A stretch of DNA of 64,000 nucleotides from Ficedula albicollis (lineage: Eukaryota > Chordata > Aves > Passeriformes > Muscicapidae), in contig NC_021674.1 in the NCBI RefSeq assembly GCF_000247815.1, positions 78,265,343 to 78,329,342 of the forward strand, given 5' to 3'. The notes under the pieces are model-generated. The model worked only from the letters and a program-made list of their open reading frames with translations. It searched no databases and had not been told where the DNA came from. Positions 27,601 through 40,285 of the stretch are shown piece by piece. Numbering within the stretch: the stretch's first letter is position 1; every line of letters begins with the position of its first letter. The position numbers and the translations under genes are program-made.

Positions 27601-29704
27601 ACAGAAAATGTCTGCTACTATAGTGGCCCATACAGGCAAAAAAATAGAAAATGTAGTCTAGATACACTTGGTTTTTAGAAACGTATTCATAAATTATCAA
27701 AACAATTTAATAACAATGAACTTATGAGAAATATTGTTTTCCAAGCACCTCTTCTCCTTCTTATTTCCAACCTGAGCTATGCACTATTTCAAAATGGACT
27801 CATAAGCTGTGATAAGTTTTAGGTTATTTCAGCCAGACCCAGGAAAGAAGTTGGCACTTGAATTGAGCACCCAAAGCCTAGTAGCTCTGGTGTATGACAC
27901 TAGTTTCAAACTAACTCCTCGACTTCTTTATGAAATACTTCTTTTTAGTCCACTTCAAATTATAGTTCAGCAAGGAATTGACTTTTTGTTACTCACCTGC
28001 ATTGATAACTCTGTGGATATGACAAGTACACATATCTAATAGTTCCACTCACTTCACAGATACACAGGATCAGCCAAAAATTGAGCTGAAAAGTTACACA
28101 GGATTGATTCAGATTTCCAGTACTTGGACTTTGATAGATAAGATAAACTGGCTTGTTACAACTGCTCATTTAGCCAACCTTTTAAAATAATTTATTCAAA
28201 TTAAAGCTATCTTACCCTTAAAAATTAAAAGGAACAAACAACATCAGACAAAGATAATGGATAGATTGAGCTAAAATATAATTTTCTGAACAATGGGAGC
28301 ATAAAAAAATTAACACCAATATCATGCCTCTGGAACAAATAGGTAGAAAAGAACAAAGTGAAGAGAACAGAACTTCCTTGCTTTAATTGCAACTGCTAAA
28401 ACAAACTAATATATAGAAAACAAAGCAGAAAGAATAGATTGGGTTTGGAAACACTGAGTATAATGACCAAACAAACTAAAATTCTCCAAAGGCAGGAAAT
28501 TCTTGAAAGTATTTCCATTATCTAGATTCCCAATCTATGCACAGGGAACATCTCTGTGTACAATATTTTCTGAATCTGACATTTTGCAGCTTTTCTGCAG
28601 CAAGAAAATCGAAGAAGACAGTTCTTGAAATAAGACCTGCAGCCTAACAATTGAAAATATTTCTTTAAAATATGTGGCAATTCCACCTAAAGTTATTTGT
28701 TCTATTTTCACAGTAAGAAAGAAAATGATCAGCAATTTGACAACAGTTGCATTCTCTGATGTCTTCAGTCTGGCTGTACTTTTGGAATGTCAAAAGACAA
28801 TTTTATTCAATGGCATTGAATATTGTTTTTAAAAAAATACTCCCGAACACATTTTTTTCCCAATTATTATTATTACAATTTAAAATATTTGTACATGCTG
28901 ATCACTTTTTGTTTCATTAGAAAGATTATAAGTTTCTTAAATAAATTTAAGAAATGTAACTTAAATGAAACAAGGAAGTACTTCCTTAGTGCATGCCCTA
29001 GGTGCATCTCAGCTGCACACTGGGGAAATATGGGACCCTTCAACTCAGAGTTTGCCAAAATAAAAACACAGTGAGCAGCTCATTAGTCAGCCACCCTCTA
29101 AAGGATGTTTAGTTGGTAGAAGAGGGGATAGGGGATAACATAACATACTCTTGGAAGTTAAAAACCAGCTGTACACAGCAACTTTTTGAAAATAATGTAA
29201 TGCCGCTCCTTTCAACTTCCTCATTTTCTGAAAGTAATGTATCAGAAACACACATATGCAGGCTTCAGCAAATATTTGCATTTAATATCTGAAGTCCATA
29301 AGTGAAACCAAATCAGCAGAATTCAATGGTATTTTACACTCAGTACATCTTCCTCTCTCTCTCTTCTTAAGCTGTGCAAACCAGTAGGAAGAGACAACTA
29401 TCATATTTATTCTTTTGTAAAAAGAGTTATAGTACAGTAACGCCTGTACTGATATTTCTGACTTTGAATTTTGAAAACAAACCAACAAACGTATTTTATT
29501 AATGATAGAACAGGACAAATTTTTTGGACATTTTTGGGGAGTTCTCATACTTTTGCACACTGACAATACAAATATGTGAGTTGCTCATCTAAGTCATAGT
29601 CTCATGATATTTTGAACAGGGTTTTTTTATAGTATGAGTGCCTCCACCTCACAGAACTCTGAGCTTTTGAAGAGTACAAGCTGAAAAGGGACAGGATTCC
29701 TTTT
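21654..29704. other. 8-kb unique AT-rich desert, no gene seen
   Basis: No supported gene and no identifiable large repeat. Small structures include a 19-base duplication (TGTTAAAGATATTTATTA at 22533 and 22552), an inverted repeat at 23930-23965, a pyrimidine-rich run near 23980-24020 and a 22-base duplication (GATGGTTTT..TAGACAAAA) near 25828-25870. The 22790-23040 part has higher GC and many CA/TG steps, but nothing recognisable. Confidence 0.55.
23930..23965. repeat. perfect 10-bp inverted repeat
   Basis: AGAACAGAAT (23930-23939) and ATTCTGTTCT (23956-23965) are exact reverse complements with a 16-base loop. The left arm also sits in the palindrome CAGAATAATTCTG (23934-23946). AGAACA...TGTTCT resembles the two half-sites of a steroid-receptor element, but the spacing is far wider than the usual 3 bases. 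Confidence 0.6.
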
Positions 29705-29930
29705 TGCCCTGGGGGCATCAGGCACAGCATCACAGCTGGGCAAGGGAGGGATTGTCCTGCTCTGCTCTGAGCTGGGGCAGCCTCACCTCCAGTGCTGGGG
29801 CAGTTCTGGGTGCCACAATGTAATACAGACATTAAACCGTTAGAGAGTGTCCAAAGGAGAGCACAAAGATAGTGAAGGGTGTGGAGAAGCCTTATGAGGC
29901 CAAGTACCAACCTACTGATCTCAGTAATTC
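29705..29930 (+). mobile_element. CR1 LINE internal fragment (3' part of ORF2)
   Basis: GCTGGGCAAGGGAGGGATTGTCCTGCTCTGCTCTG, followed by CAGCCTCACCTCCAGT, GGGTGCCACAATGTAATA, TTAGAGAGTGTCCAAAGGAG and GAAGCCTTATGAGG, follows the order of the CR1 ORF2 end just before its 3' UTR. The fragment stops before the tail, so it lacks the canonical 3' end. Frames are broken. The minus-strand open frame at 29602-29961 is an antisense shadow of it. Confidence 0.8.
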
Positions 29931-32900
29931 GCTCAGGGATGTAAGTAAATTGAGGTTCCATTTTCTTCCTTCATGTGCAGTCATATTGTGTGCTACAGTC
30001 CTCAATTCTTGTAGAATGGAGAAATAAGAACATATAGCTCAAATCAGAGGAATTGAAATGAGTTAAACACTAGAATTAGATTATCAAAAGGCATATCCAT
30101 AATTATGTACATGTATTTTTTAACTGATTGAATGTATATAAATATGAGTATAGTCTTCTAGTGAAATGTTTGGTAGCAAGAAACAAAAATATTTTAATGA
30201 AAATTAGATTTTAATATATAAACTTTTCATAGAACTAAGAACATAAAAATGCTGAAATACTAAGACAAATAAAAGACAGCTGTCCTTCCTAACCCCTGGT
30301 TTTGCCGGTATCATCTAACTGTATGAGAATTCAGCCATGTCAACCAAGAAGCTGGAGTGTCAAAATGTGTTAGTGGGATCCTGCAGACCTGTGCTAGCTG
30401 CTGAACTTACAGTATTACATGATTGTGAGTGCAGGTGCTAAGCTTCATTAGAACAGTTCATTTGTATTTCCTCTGACATTCTCTCCACTTTCCACCAAAG
30501 CCAGCACTTTCTCAATTCTCTTGTCTAGATGGCTGTACAAGCTTGGGTGTTCAAGCCAAGTAGGGAAATACAGCACTTAATTTTGCAAAAGCAATTGGGA
30601 TACTGATTAGCAAAGGTTATCTGGGAAAGGAAGCATGAAATAGATTTCTTCCACCTGTTTGTTTGCAGGTGCACAGGGATGTAATAGTTCCCTACTGCAG
30701 AGCATGGTGCTGCTCTGAGCTGTTGGCAACGTGTTGCTGCCAATGCCAATATCTCTGATACTTCTTGAGTATGTGAGATGCCTAAGAGGCTCCCTGGAAG
30801 GAAGGTAACAAGAGTGGCTTCATCTTTTATCTTTGCATCTGTCACATTGCTGAAGAGAAAAGTACACTCAATTGAAGAGAGATGATCTAATCTCCCAATA
30901 TATTCATGACTCACTTTGACTATTTTAGTCCAGACAGCAATCAGACATTGGCAAACTTTATTCAGGCTGCTACTCATTTCTTAACTTCTCCAGGTTTAAG
31001 CCAAGTTGAGAAGTCAGATTTAGAGCCTGATTAAGGCATCTACCTACAGATTCATACAACGGCTAATTATAATGCAAAATATCTTATCTCAAAATACAGT
31101 TAGCGGAGACAAAGTCAGCGAAGAAAAGAGAGATGAGAAAGCAATTCAGCTCACTCTAAAGTGAAATTAAATACCTGCTTTCTGATGGAATTTAGCTGCC
31201 TAAAAATAAGATTCTGTAGTCTCTTTGGATGTTTTGAGTTCCCCCAGCCTACAAAGATTCCAACTTCCAACTGAAGTTCCTTGAGTGTGAACCCTTGGGT
31301 AACAAGACACTCACTAGTCCTTGGGTGATAGGGTAATCCACCAATCTGTGTAGACATACTGGGTAAAACCTGGCCTCTGAAAAGCTACTCAGCATTTGTG
31401 TTTGGACAAATCTTGTCCGGTTAGCTGAATCACTCACTAATTTTAGTAGGTGCTAAATCTCCCTAGGTTATAATGGGAATTTTAGAAGCATGAACTTATT
31501 TTAGCTGAATACAGCAATGGTATTTAGAATCATTTGAGAAGTCCTAGAACATCTTAAAAGCAAGATTTGGAGATGTGACAAAGATGTGACTCATGAAAGA
31601 TGTGCTCTTTTCAATGCAGGTGGAAAGTCTGAAATGTCTAAATGGACAGTAAATGCCTCCATGCAGACAATGAACCAAGCTCTCCCTCACATGTAGGCAT
31701 TTGCATACAGTCTCCTCTGTCCAGATGCCTTAGAGCCAGTCCATTGGCTGCTCCATTGAAGAGGAATTATTACAGATTGAAAGTCACATTACCTAACCTT
31801 CAAACTTTAGATCATTTGCTGAGTCATAGACTATGTCCTAAAATCTGCAGGAATTTAAGTAGGATTTCATCGTTTATAGCATCCAAATGTCTCTTCACTA
31901 CAAAGAAAAATCATCAATATCCTCACAGCTACTGATTGTTCTTGTTCTGGAAAATGCTAGCTCTTCCACAATTTCACTGACAATATAAGGTCAATGTAAG
32001 GTCATCCCTAGATATAAGCTAACCAATTTAGTTAAGACAGTGAAATTATATTTTTCCTCTAATTATCTTCCTTTTTGTTTTGGTCTTGTGATGAGAATGG
32101 GAGAAAGACACTTTCCAAAGCACAAACTGCAAATTACATTTTTGCTGCTACATACCTAGAGAGGATGCTCATTGTACTCATAGTTTCAAGAAGTTTAAAA
32201 TCTGCAATATTTGAGCTGTTAATTTGAATTTGATGTTCCAGACTACTGAGAGGAATTTTTGCCATACCAAAACACTCAAATTGAGGAAACACGCCTGTGG
32301 CACAGTAATGAGTTTTGGCTTCACTTTTGAAATATGGAGGAAAAAAAAATTAAATTATGACATATAATATATATATATATTTGCAACTGTGTGAGGTTTA
32401 TTATTTCATTAGCAGGAGATTTGAAGGGTTTTTTCATAGAACTATTCAAATTACAGAGGAGACAATAATCAAAGGATGCCTCAAAAAGGCTACTTCTTGG
32501 ACAAGAAGGAAAGGATGCTTGTGAATTATATGTAAGGAACCAAATTCCCTAGCAGCTTTAGGAAATGCTTCCAAAGACAATCTATTCTTTTTGCATGCTA
32601 ATATTTACTATTTTTTCAAAATACACACGTTGGTGAGGGAATCTGTGAAGAGGGGAACTGATAGGACTGACGTCTTGAGATGTCTATCTGCAACTAACAC
32701 AAGTGCAAATGCATGTGGAGAGTGTGTCTATCTGGGGATGTGCTTCTATGCCTGGGAGCCAGGCAGGACAATGATGTCACCATGTCTTTGCTGCCAGCCA
32801 GACCAGAGTCTGGGTCCCCAGGAGATGTTCTGCAGCAATGCCACCCACAAAATCTCCACTTTTAAGCTTTCTTCAGAATTAAAATAGAGGAGAAAACACT

Positions 32901-35798
32901 CAGTCTGGTCAAACTTAAAGATCCTTCCAAGGATCAGACAGGCTTGCAGGTTCTCCTTATTCTCTTCTGATAATTATTTTCTGTTTCCCTGATTTTCATT
33001 TTCCTGTTCTCTCAGAGAACTAGTCATATTTTCTCACTGGAGACAGGTGTTAGCTGTTCTGCACTGTTGTTTGGCATTACTGATTTAATTTTCATAAGAG
33101 TGGCTACTGTTATTCTTTCCTCTGCTGCTCTGTTATACACTGGGGGAATGAGAAAAAGGAGTTAAATCTATAGTTCTCAGTCTGAAGGAGGGGGCTGTAC
33201 CCTGATGCCCTGTCAAGAAAATAGTCTGAGAATAAATAATCCTAGAAAATAAAGTCACTGCTGTGCAACCTCCACACAATTCACAGAGGGATCCTCAGGC
33301 TTCTGCTGGAGTGATGAAACCAGGTATAAGGGTGAAGCTTAGTCCAACCTTTAAACTGGTGTTCTGATACGACACATTGTCAGATTGGGCCTCTGACTAA
33401 TGAGAAGTAGGTTTTTTAAGGAAAACAAAAATCAGACAATCTGATCTGTGAGTAACTACATTTTAAATGCTATTGAATACTATATAATATTTAATAATTA
33501 AAACACCCAGGGAGCTGAAGACATACCACATTCCCTTCTCAGGTTTAGAAGTTCAAATGCACAACTCTTCAGCATGAAAAACTGAAGAGAAATGTAATTT
33601 TCAGAGAATGACCTGGAAATTTATGTCTTAGTTTAGTGTGAAATACGCAAATTTTGTCGCACAGAACCTTGAATTACAAAAATTAATGTAATTGCTCCTC
33701 ATGCAGAGGATAATGCAGAGACCTGTATGGTCTATGGGCAACAAACACCTTATCATGAATCTTCATTTGTAAATGTTACTTCATTAATGTCTTTGTCTCC
33801 AAGACAGACATTCATCTTGTTTTACTTTAGCCTTCTAAAAATTGTCTATTCTGTGTAGTCAATCAGAGGCAATGGCATTTCCAAACAATGATTAATCTAC
33901 TTACTGATTCTACAGGTGTTTATTCTTCCTTTTAACAACATAGTCCAACACCTAGTTTAGGCTGGCCATGAAGGGATGGGATTCAGCTGCTTAAGCAAAA
34001 AAATGTGAAATGCCACTGTGACTCCTAAAGCATTGCAGAAACTTGCACAGCTTAAAGATACTACACAGTACGTGAAAGAGATTGCAGACAGGGAGCATTC
34101 AGGTATGATACTCCACCTGTCACTATATATCCAGCTGGATGACCTATTCCTAATTTCTAGACACTAAGGACAGGTGGGTCAAACTCCACTCTCAAGATCT
34201 AAATCAGTTTCCCAACACTCTACCAACAGGAAGTCAACTTTATAGCAGCAGCAGAAAGGAAAAAAGTATAAATGAAATCTGTGATCTCTTCCAAGAAGAG
34301 AGCTTAATGGAAATTTACTTCAATACCTCCAATTCAGGAGGAAGTAAGCAGGACTGTACTCTTCAGTTTCCATGCAGTGTGTTCTGCCCAAATCTGATAC
34401 CACAAGCACTGCAAACAGCTGTACAGAATTTCAGATTACTTAGGCCCATTGACTTTCTAGTTTTGGCTTACCTAATGGTGCTTCTAACATTTCCAGATGT
34501 ATGTTTCATATGAGAAGCATTGTTTAATCTGTGGTGATATTGTTTAGTTATTTAAAGTAAAAATAAATTTGTTTTATTTTTCTAAGAATTGCTATTGCAC
34601 TAGAAGAGCTACTGCTACATAAGACCTGCTTCTGAGTCCCAACAAGCAATTTAGAGAGAACTAAAACCAGCCAGAAATAATTCTACAAGTCTTAAATATG
34701 ATTCCGAATATGGAACTGCAATGTGATCACTTTAGCCTCTTATCCATGTTACTATTCATACTCTGACCTTTAGCCATGTGCTTTGCTTTTCCATTTAATA
34801 GGAAATTGATGAATCCATCTACCTGTGGTTGGATTTGTTGCCCATCAATTCTGAGCAGTAAATTTCACTGGCTACCCACTAAAAATTCATCTAATAAGAA
34901 GCACTTTTTTAAAAACTAAGGCATATTTATTGCAGGTATTTTTCAAAAGCCAAATCAATAAAGTTGCAGTACAGAGCATATCTACAGTTAGCAATGTAGA
35001 AGGAAAACAGCCTCCCAAAGATATGTAGCATAATAAAAGTACAAAACAAGTACATATACAAAAGTACAAAACATATAAAAACTATAAAATAATAGTGAAA
35101 TGTCAGTGTGATGTTAAGTAACAGATAATAGTAAGTAAAATCGAAAATGACCACCAGAATAAAAATCACATTTTTAAAGGTCAAAGTTTTTTTATGAGAG
35201 TAATGCAAAACCATATCCTTCAGTCTTTCCTCATCTTAGGACTCACGTATTCCAGTTGGGAGAATACCTTAATCAAGACCAAACAATACTGCCCTAATAT
35301 TTGAGAATTATCACAGACAAATCCTATAGACATAATTGGTCTTTGTAAGGTAAGAGGATAGGCATTCAAAGTCCTTATCAGAACTGGTTTTTTACAATTC
35401 TCTAAATTCAGATATTAAAAAGACTAGGTTTTGCCAATTAACTGGAAATGCAGTGGTTTCCAATATTCTGATATGAATCTACTGTTAGGCAGGACTTTTT
35501 CTAAGACAGAGTCAAGAGTCTGTGCACATACATTTCTCAATAGATGGCAGGTTTGCAAAAGAGATATGATGAGTTATGGTAACATAGAGATATGTAAAAG
35601 TAGAAACTGGGAATGTGGAACAATCTTTTGTAATGTATGCATTTCAGACCACCTTATCACATTTATATGAGCTAGAAATGAGATACTGAAGACAGAGTTT
35701 CCTTTAGCATTTTTTTGTTCTAAGCTTCTCCAGTTAAGTTGCCTGTTACAGATAATGAGTTTTGAATATATCTTTACAAAGGAAGCTAAAAAAAATGT
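29931..35798. other. unique AT-rich sequence, no gene supported
   Basis: The longest non-repeat open frame in the window lies here (30525-30977 minus, 150 codons). It has no recognisable domain, no upstream context and no supporting splice sites, and a frame of this size is not surprising by chance in 64 kb read in six frames. A short (AT)n lies at 32364-32381. The 32591-32887 frame is Cys-rich but unrecognised. Confidence 0.5.
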
Positions 35799-35990
35799 GT
35801 AATTATATACTACAAATTCTGAATTCACAGCCAATGAAGTCAAGATGTAGAGCCTATGTCTGTTCTCAGCAGTAGACTTAATGATGGATGCAATGTAATT
35901 ATATACTACAAATTCTGAATTCACAACCAATGAAGTCAAGATGTAGAGCCTGTGTCTGTTCTCAGCAGTAGACTTAACGATGGATGCAGT
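35799..35990. repeat. 96-bp direct tandem duplication
   Basis: Copies start at 35799 and 35895 with GTAATTATATACTACAAATT and share AGATGTAGAGCCT and CTCAGCAGTAGACTTAA. I count four substitutions, all transitions. The repeated peptide in the minus-strand open frame 35574-36020 is a consequence of this duplication, not a protein repeat. Confidence 0.9.
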
Positions 35991-37310
35991 GCATTGGAAC
36001 GGGAAAAGAATAAATTCCATTTACCCTGGCTGTTGAAGCTGCACTGGGCAGTTGCATGGGCATGGCTGAAAGATCGGGAAGAGGAACCTTGCAAAAAAAA
36101 TGAATGTTTAATGTAGCTAAATAATCCCTTTGCCTTCAGTATCAAGTTCAATGCCTTGCAGAATAAGGGGAGAGTGTCAAAACCTCACCTTTTAAGCTTG
36201 ATGTGTCCATATTAAGTGACTGAATTAGCTGACCTTCAAATCTTTCCTTTTACATAGATATTGAGTCACCTTGGGTCCTATAGATACTTATGATAACAAC
36301 CATAAAATTTTACAAAGAAAGAAACCACATCTTTAGATTTCAATTCATTATTCTTCATTCTCATCTGTCATCCTCAGTCCCTTAGCCTTTAGGATATCAC
36401 TATCCATCTATGCACTTCTCAGGATACCTTTTTGGGTGATGAATTAAGCTCCCTGACTAGAAGGGTACAGTGTCCTGTTGCTGCTCAAAACAAAGATTGC
36501 TTTGATGAGGTGTAGTTTGTCTCAGAGACAGAAAGAAATCACTCTTCAATTTCATGGAAGGGGACCATGGTAATGGGGATACCTTTAGGGAAGGTGAAAG
36601 CCTGTCTTCCTACTTTTTCAGTCCATGCCACTAGTTATTACTTCTGGTGGGTAAACAGGTCATGAGACAAAGTGTCCTTGCCTGTGACAAGCAGGCATAG
36701 CAAATGTTTTACAGGTTCATGCACTTATATTTGTTATGAATTTTGTTTCTTGATCTTTGACAATTGCAAAATGTTTAGTTAACTAAATAAGAATAAAACT
36801 ACAGAAAACTTCTTCAATTTCTTTTTTTCTTTAACTGCCTCAAAAATTTCAATAGTTTTCAAATTTGAGTCAGGTTTATTGACAGACATATGGTCATAAC
36901 AGAGAAATCATTCTAGTCAGTAAAGCCCTAAGCTAAGCCCAAAATAATTTCATCATTTGTAAATCCTTGTCACTCGAATGTTTTCTCAATATGGCTTAAT
37001 TATAATTCAACACAATGTTAAGCTTCTGGGAAAAGACCTCCATTAAAAGGTACTTCCTGGGAAAAGCGGGAAATCGAGAGCTCTCAGCTAGCACTGCATT
37101 TTATTATTCATGTATAATTCTTCTGCACCACTGAACATCCGCTAATAAATTTGATTCAAGTTTCCATGATAGCTTTTACCCTCATCATTCAATCTCTGCA
37201 TGAGTTTGAGTCTGATGAGAATTGACATTATTTACTTATTGCTGAGAATTCTTATCCTATTAACAATTTAGCCCATAAAGTCATCAGGTAAATTAAAGTG
37301 TTTATAAGGA
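35991..37310. other. unique sequence, no gene seen
   Basis: No gene or named repeat was recognised in this 1.3-kb stretch. Confidence 0.5.
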
Positions 37311-37440
37311 GCTTCCTTCTCTGATTTTAAAAATTAAATAATAATCTTGATTTAGAAGAGAATTTCTGAAGGGTTGCTTCCTTCTCTGATTTTAAAAATT
37401 AAATAATAATCTTGATTTAGAACAGAATTTCTGTAGGGTC
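37311..37440. repeat. 65-bp direct tandem duplication
   Basis: Copies start at 37311 and 37376 with GCTTCCTTCTCTGATTTT. Three substitutions are visible (AGAAGAG/AGAACAG, CTGAAGG/CTGTAGG and the last base). Confidence 0.9.
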
Positions 37441-37962
37441 CCTGGAAGCTAACTGACAGATGGTCACCTTGGCAGTATGCTGCAGCAGTGCAACCATACA
37501 TTTATTGAGAGTTTCTGATGCAGAAGGTGATCAAGAGCACCAGAAACTATTACTTTTAACACAGAGGTTTGTCAATCTTTTTTCTTTTGTGCCTCCACAT
37601 ATATGGATAAGCTAAACTCAGATCAAATATAAAATTTCCTTTGAACAACTACAGATTCGTCATATTGATTTGGTGTTTGACTCTGTTCCATGTGCTATAG
37701 CTCTTTTCCATGCGGTTAGGCCACAGAACCGAGGGTTCAGGTTTCCCAAGTCCATTCTGAGATCTTCCTCTGAATCACTGTCTGGCCTTTTAAGGAGTCA
37801 CTAAGATCAGGCTTATCAGAAATCCTTACCAATGTTTTTATTTAAGCCAAGCATTTATTTGTGCTGAGCTTGAAACACCCACTATGGGTGAATCCTCTTA
37901 ATATTCCTGGCCTTAATCTCCACATGTGTCTCTTCTTAAAAATACAAAACTAACTCATTTTA

Positions 37963-38084
37963 TATGGTTATATGACATAGCACTTTTGAATCTCCCAGAA
38001 AGTCTCAGTAGGAAACTCATAATTATGGTTATATGACATAGCACTTTTGAATCTCTCAGAAAGTCTCAGTAGGAAAGTCATAAG
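37963..38084. repeat. 61-bp direct tandem duplication
   Basis: Copies start at 37963 and 38024 with TATGGTTATATGACATAGCA. Two clear substitutions (CTCCCAG/CTCTCAG and AAACTC/AAAGTC) and a difference at the end. It lies only about 520 bases from the preceding duplication. Confidence 0.9.
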
Positions 38085-40195
38085 ATAAAATCAGAACTCT
38101 GGGGTTGTAGAGGATAGAAGGGACTATTGCTAAACCAGAAGTAGTCAACTAACAGCAAATACTATACTTGTCTCCAGATATTTATGATAAAGAAGATCAG
38201 CATACACAGGAAAGGGCAAACAATGTCGACTGAGTTCTGCTTGTCCAAAAGTGCACCAGGAACAGCTAGGCAGGGATACTATGGAGCCAGGTGAAACAGA
38301 TATACACTCACCCCTGTCTCACACACGAGGAAAATTCGCATCCAAGAAGAGTGGAGATATTTTCATCCTCCTTGCAGCCTCTCTTCCCTTTAAAAGGGAA
38401 ACAAATGTGCAAGAATTGCAAAGAGGCCTTTCCTTTCATCCTGCAAATTTATTTCATGTATTCTCTAGCTTTCACTATAAGACCATTCAAAAACCTTAAA
38501 TACATTACTTAAAAAAATCGTGTAACACTGCTGGCGCTACAGTAATTACTGTGTCATGAAGCACCAAAATTAACTAGCCCGCACCATTGTCAAGAAATGT
38601 GTTATTTGAAGTATTTCTGGAAAGGTAATGTGTGAATTGCAGTATGATATAGCACATTTCAGCTCTTATTATATTTTCTTTTTCTATTTTCATTTTCAAT
38701 TTTCTAGTTTTCCTTTTGCAAAACTCTTTTATTCTCTTTATAGATTATTTTGCAAAGCGGATACTTTTGAAACACGGAAGAAAAGTGTCAGCTGCACTGC
38801 TGGAGTATACATCCCCTACGGTCCCTGAGACAGGTCATTCAGTCATTCTGTCCAGCATGCACATCTACATATGCAATTTTCTTTGTCTTAGTAACTTGTT
38901 GTAATTGTTACTGTATTATAGCCTTCCTTGGGTTTACATTACTATAGCTATATTATTAAATTTGTTTGATAGGATGACATGATCCTAAAACACTTTTACT
39001 CTTTAAAATTGCTACTAGGGATAAAGATCAGCAATAATTTGAGATTTTATCCATTGTTGTTGCTTAATTCTGTATTTGAGATCACAGCAGACTCTACTTA
39101 TTAATAACTAGCCATATCAGAAGTAAAGAATCTGCCTAATCAGAATCTATTTGTACCTCACTTTGTCCACAGAATCAGCTTCCATGTAGAGATTGTAGGC
39201 TTTCTATGGCCTTTTGAATAATGTGAATATTGTTGCAGGTATGGCATAAGAGGTCTGGATATAGTAATTTTATGAACTTTCTTCATTTTTATTTTAATCT
39301 ATTTTGCTTTTTTAACTATACTATGCCTTTCTAGGGCATAAATATTTCAGACTGGTTTGATAAACTGTAAATTGAACATCAACATAATTAACCAGCCCTC
39401 ATTCAATGCTGGCTCCATTATCTTTTAGAATTAAGGGATATCCACAGAGCTTACTCTTCCAATTTTTTTTCCAGATCTGGAGAAATTCATAAAGTTTTGT
39501 AGTTGGACTTCATTAAATGAAACTGCACCTAGAAAAAGAGATCTCTAGTAGATTTGATTTCTTACTACTTTCTTCCTGTAGGTAATTACACTGACACAAA
39601 GCACAAATATTACTTAATCAGAATAATAGCATTCTATACCCAGTTTGGACTTGGGTATCCATACAAAGTAATGAGTATTCTGATTTTTCTTCCTTTGATG
39701 AAATTCAAAGAATGCACTAAAAACACTGGTTTTCTTAATAGTAGATCTAAACATGGTGATGCACTCTTTTTATTAGAAAACTAAATTCTGTTTTATCATG
39801 TCAAAATTAAGGAAAGGCTGGTGGCATGCAAATATTTACACCCCTATGAAAATATTTTTTTATATTTAGTATCAGAAAATTTCCACAAAGTTTCTATGAT
39901 GATTTTTACCGCTTATTTCTGGCTATTTTGCAATATTTCAGTTGCATAGGGTATTCAATTGATGGAATATAATTGTCCTGGCTAGTGCAATGAGTTAAAC
40001 CTTTTCTAGAATGACCCTTTTCTCAAATACAAACTGTTAATTTAAATTTGTTGAAAAGCGAAAATGGAGGACTTATGAAAGAACAGTCCTTTTTATTTAC
40101 ACATCTGGCATCCCGGAAATCAGTTTGCTAGTAACTACAGGCAATTATGATAAAAATGCCATTTAGGAAAGTTTCTAGTAGTAATGATAATGAAG
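38085..40195. other. unique AT-rich sequence, no gene seen
   Basis: No gene or named repeat. A perfect 14-base palindrome, ACAGTAATTACTGT, lies at 38539-38552 and contains the homeodomain core TAATTA. Confidence 0.55.
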
Positions 40196-40285
40196 CAATG
40201 AAATAGATTGTCTGGGGATCTTGTGGATTCTCCACTACTGGAGGTCTTTAAGAATAGGTTAGGCAAACATCTGTCTGGAGTATCA
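40196..40285 (+). mobile_element. CR1 3'-UTR fragment
   Basis: AATAGATTGTCTGGGGATCTTGTGG, then TCTCCACTACTGGAGGTCTTTAAGAATAGGTTAGGCAAACATCTGTCTGG, matches the CR1 block '..AGGTTGTGGAATCTCCATCACTGGAGGTCTTTAAGAATAGGTTAGACAAACACCTGTC..'. The terminal 8-bp tail is missing, so it is an internal remnant of an older copy. Confidence 0.75.

Noticed and set aside
29602..29961. 119-codon minus-strand open frame
   Set aside because: It is the complement of a plus-strand CR1 fragment.
30525..30977. 150-codon minus-strand open frame
   Set aside because: Non-repeat and the longest of its kind, but no recognisable motif, no splice context, and a frame of this length is plausible by chance in 64 kb read in six frames.
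35574..36020. Apparent protein with an internal repeat of about 32 residues
   Set aside because: The repeat is simply the 96-bp DNA duplication; 96 is divisible by three, so the frame is kept by coincidence.
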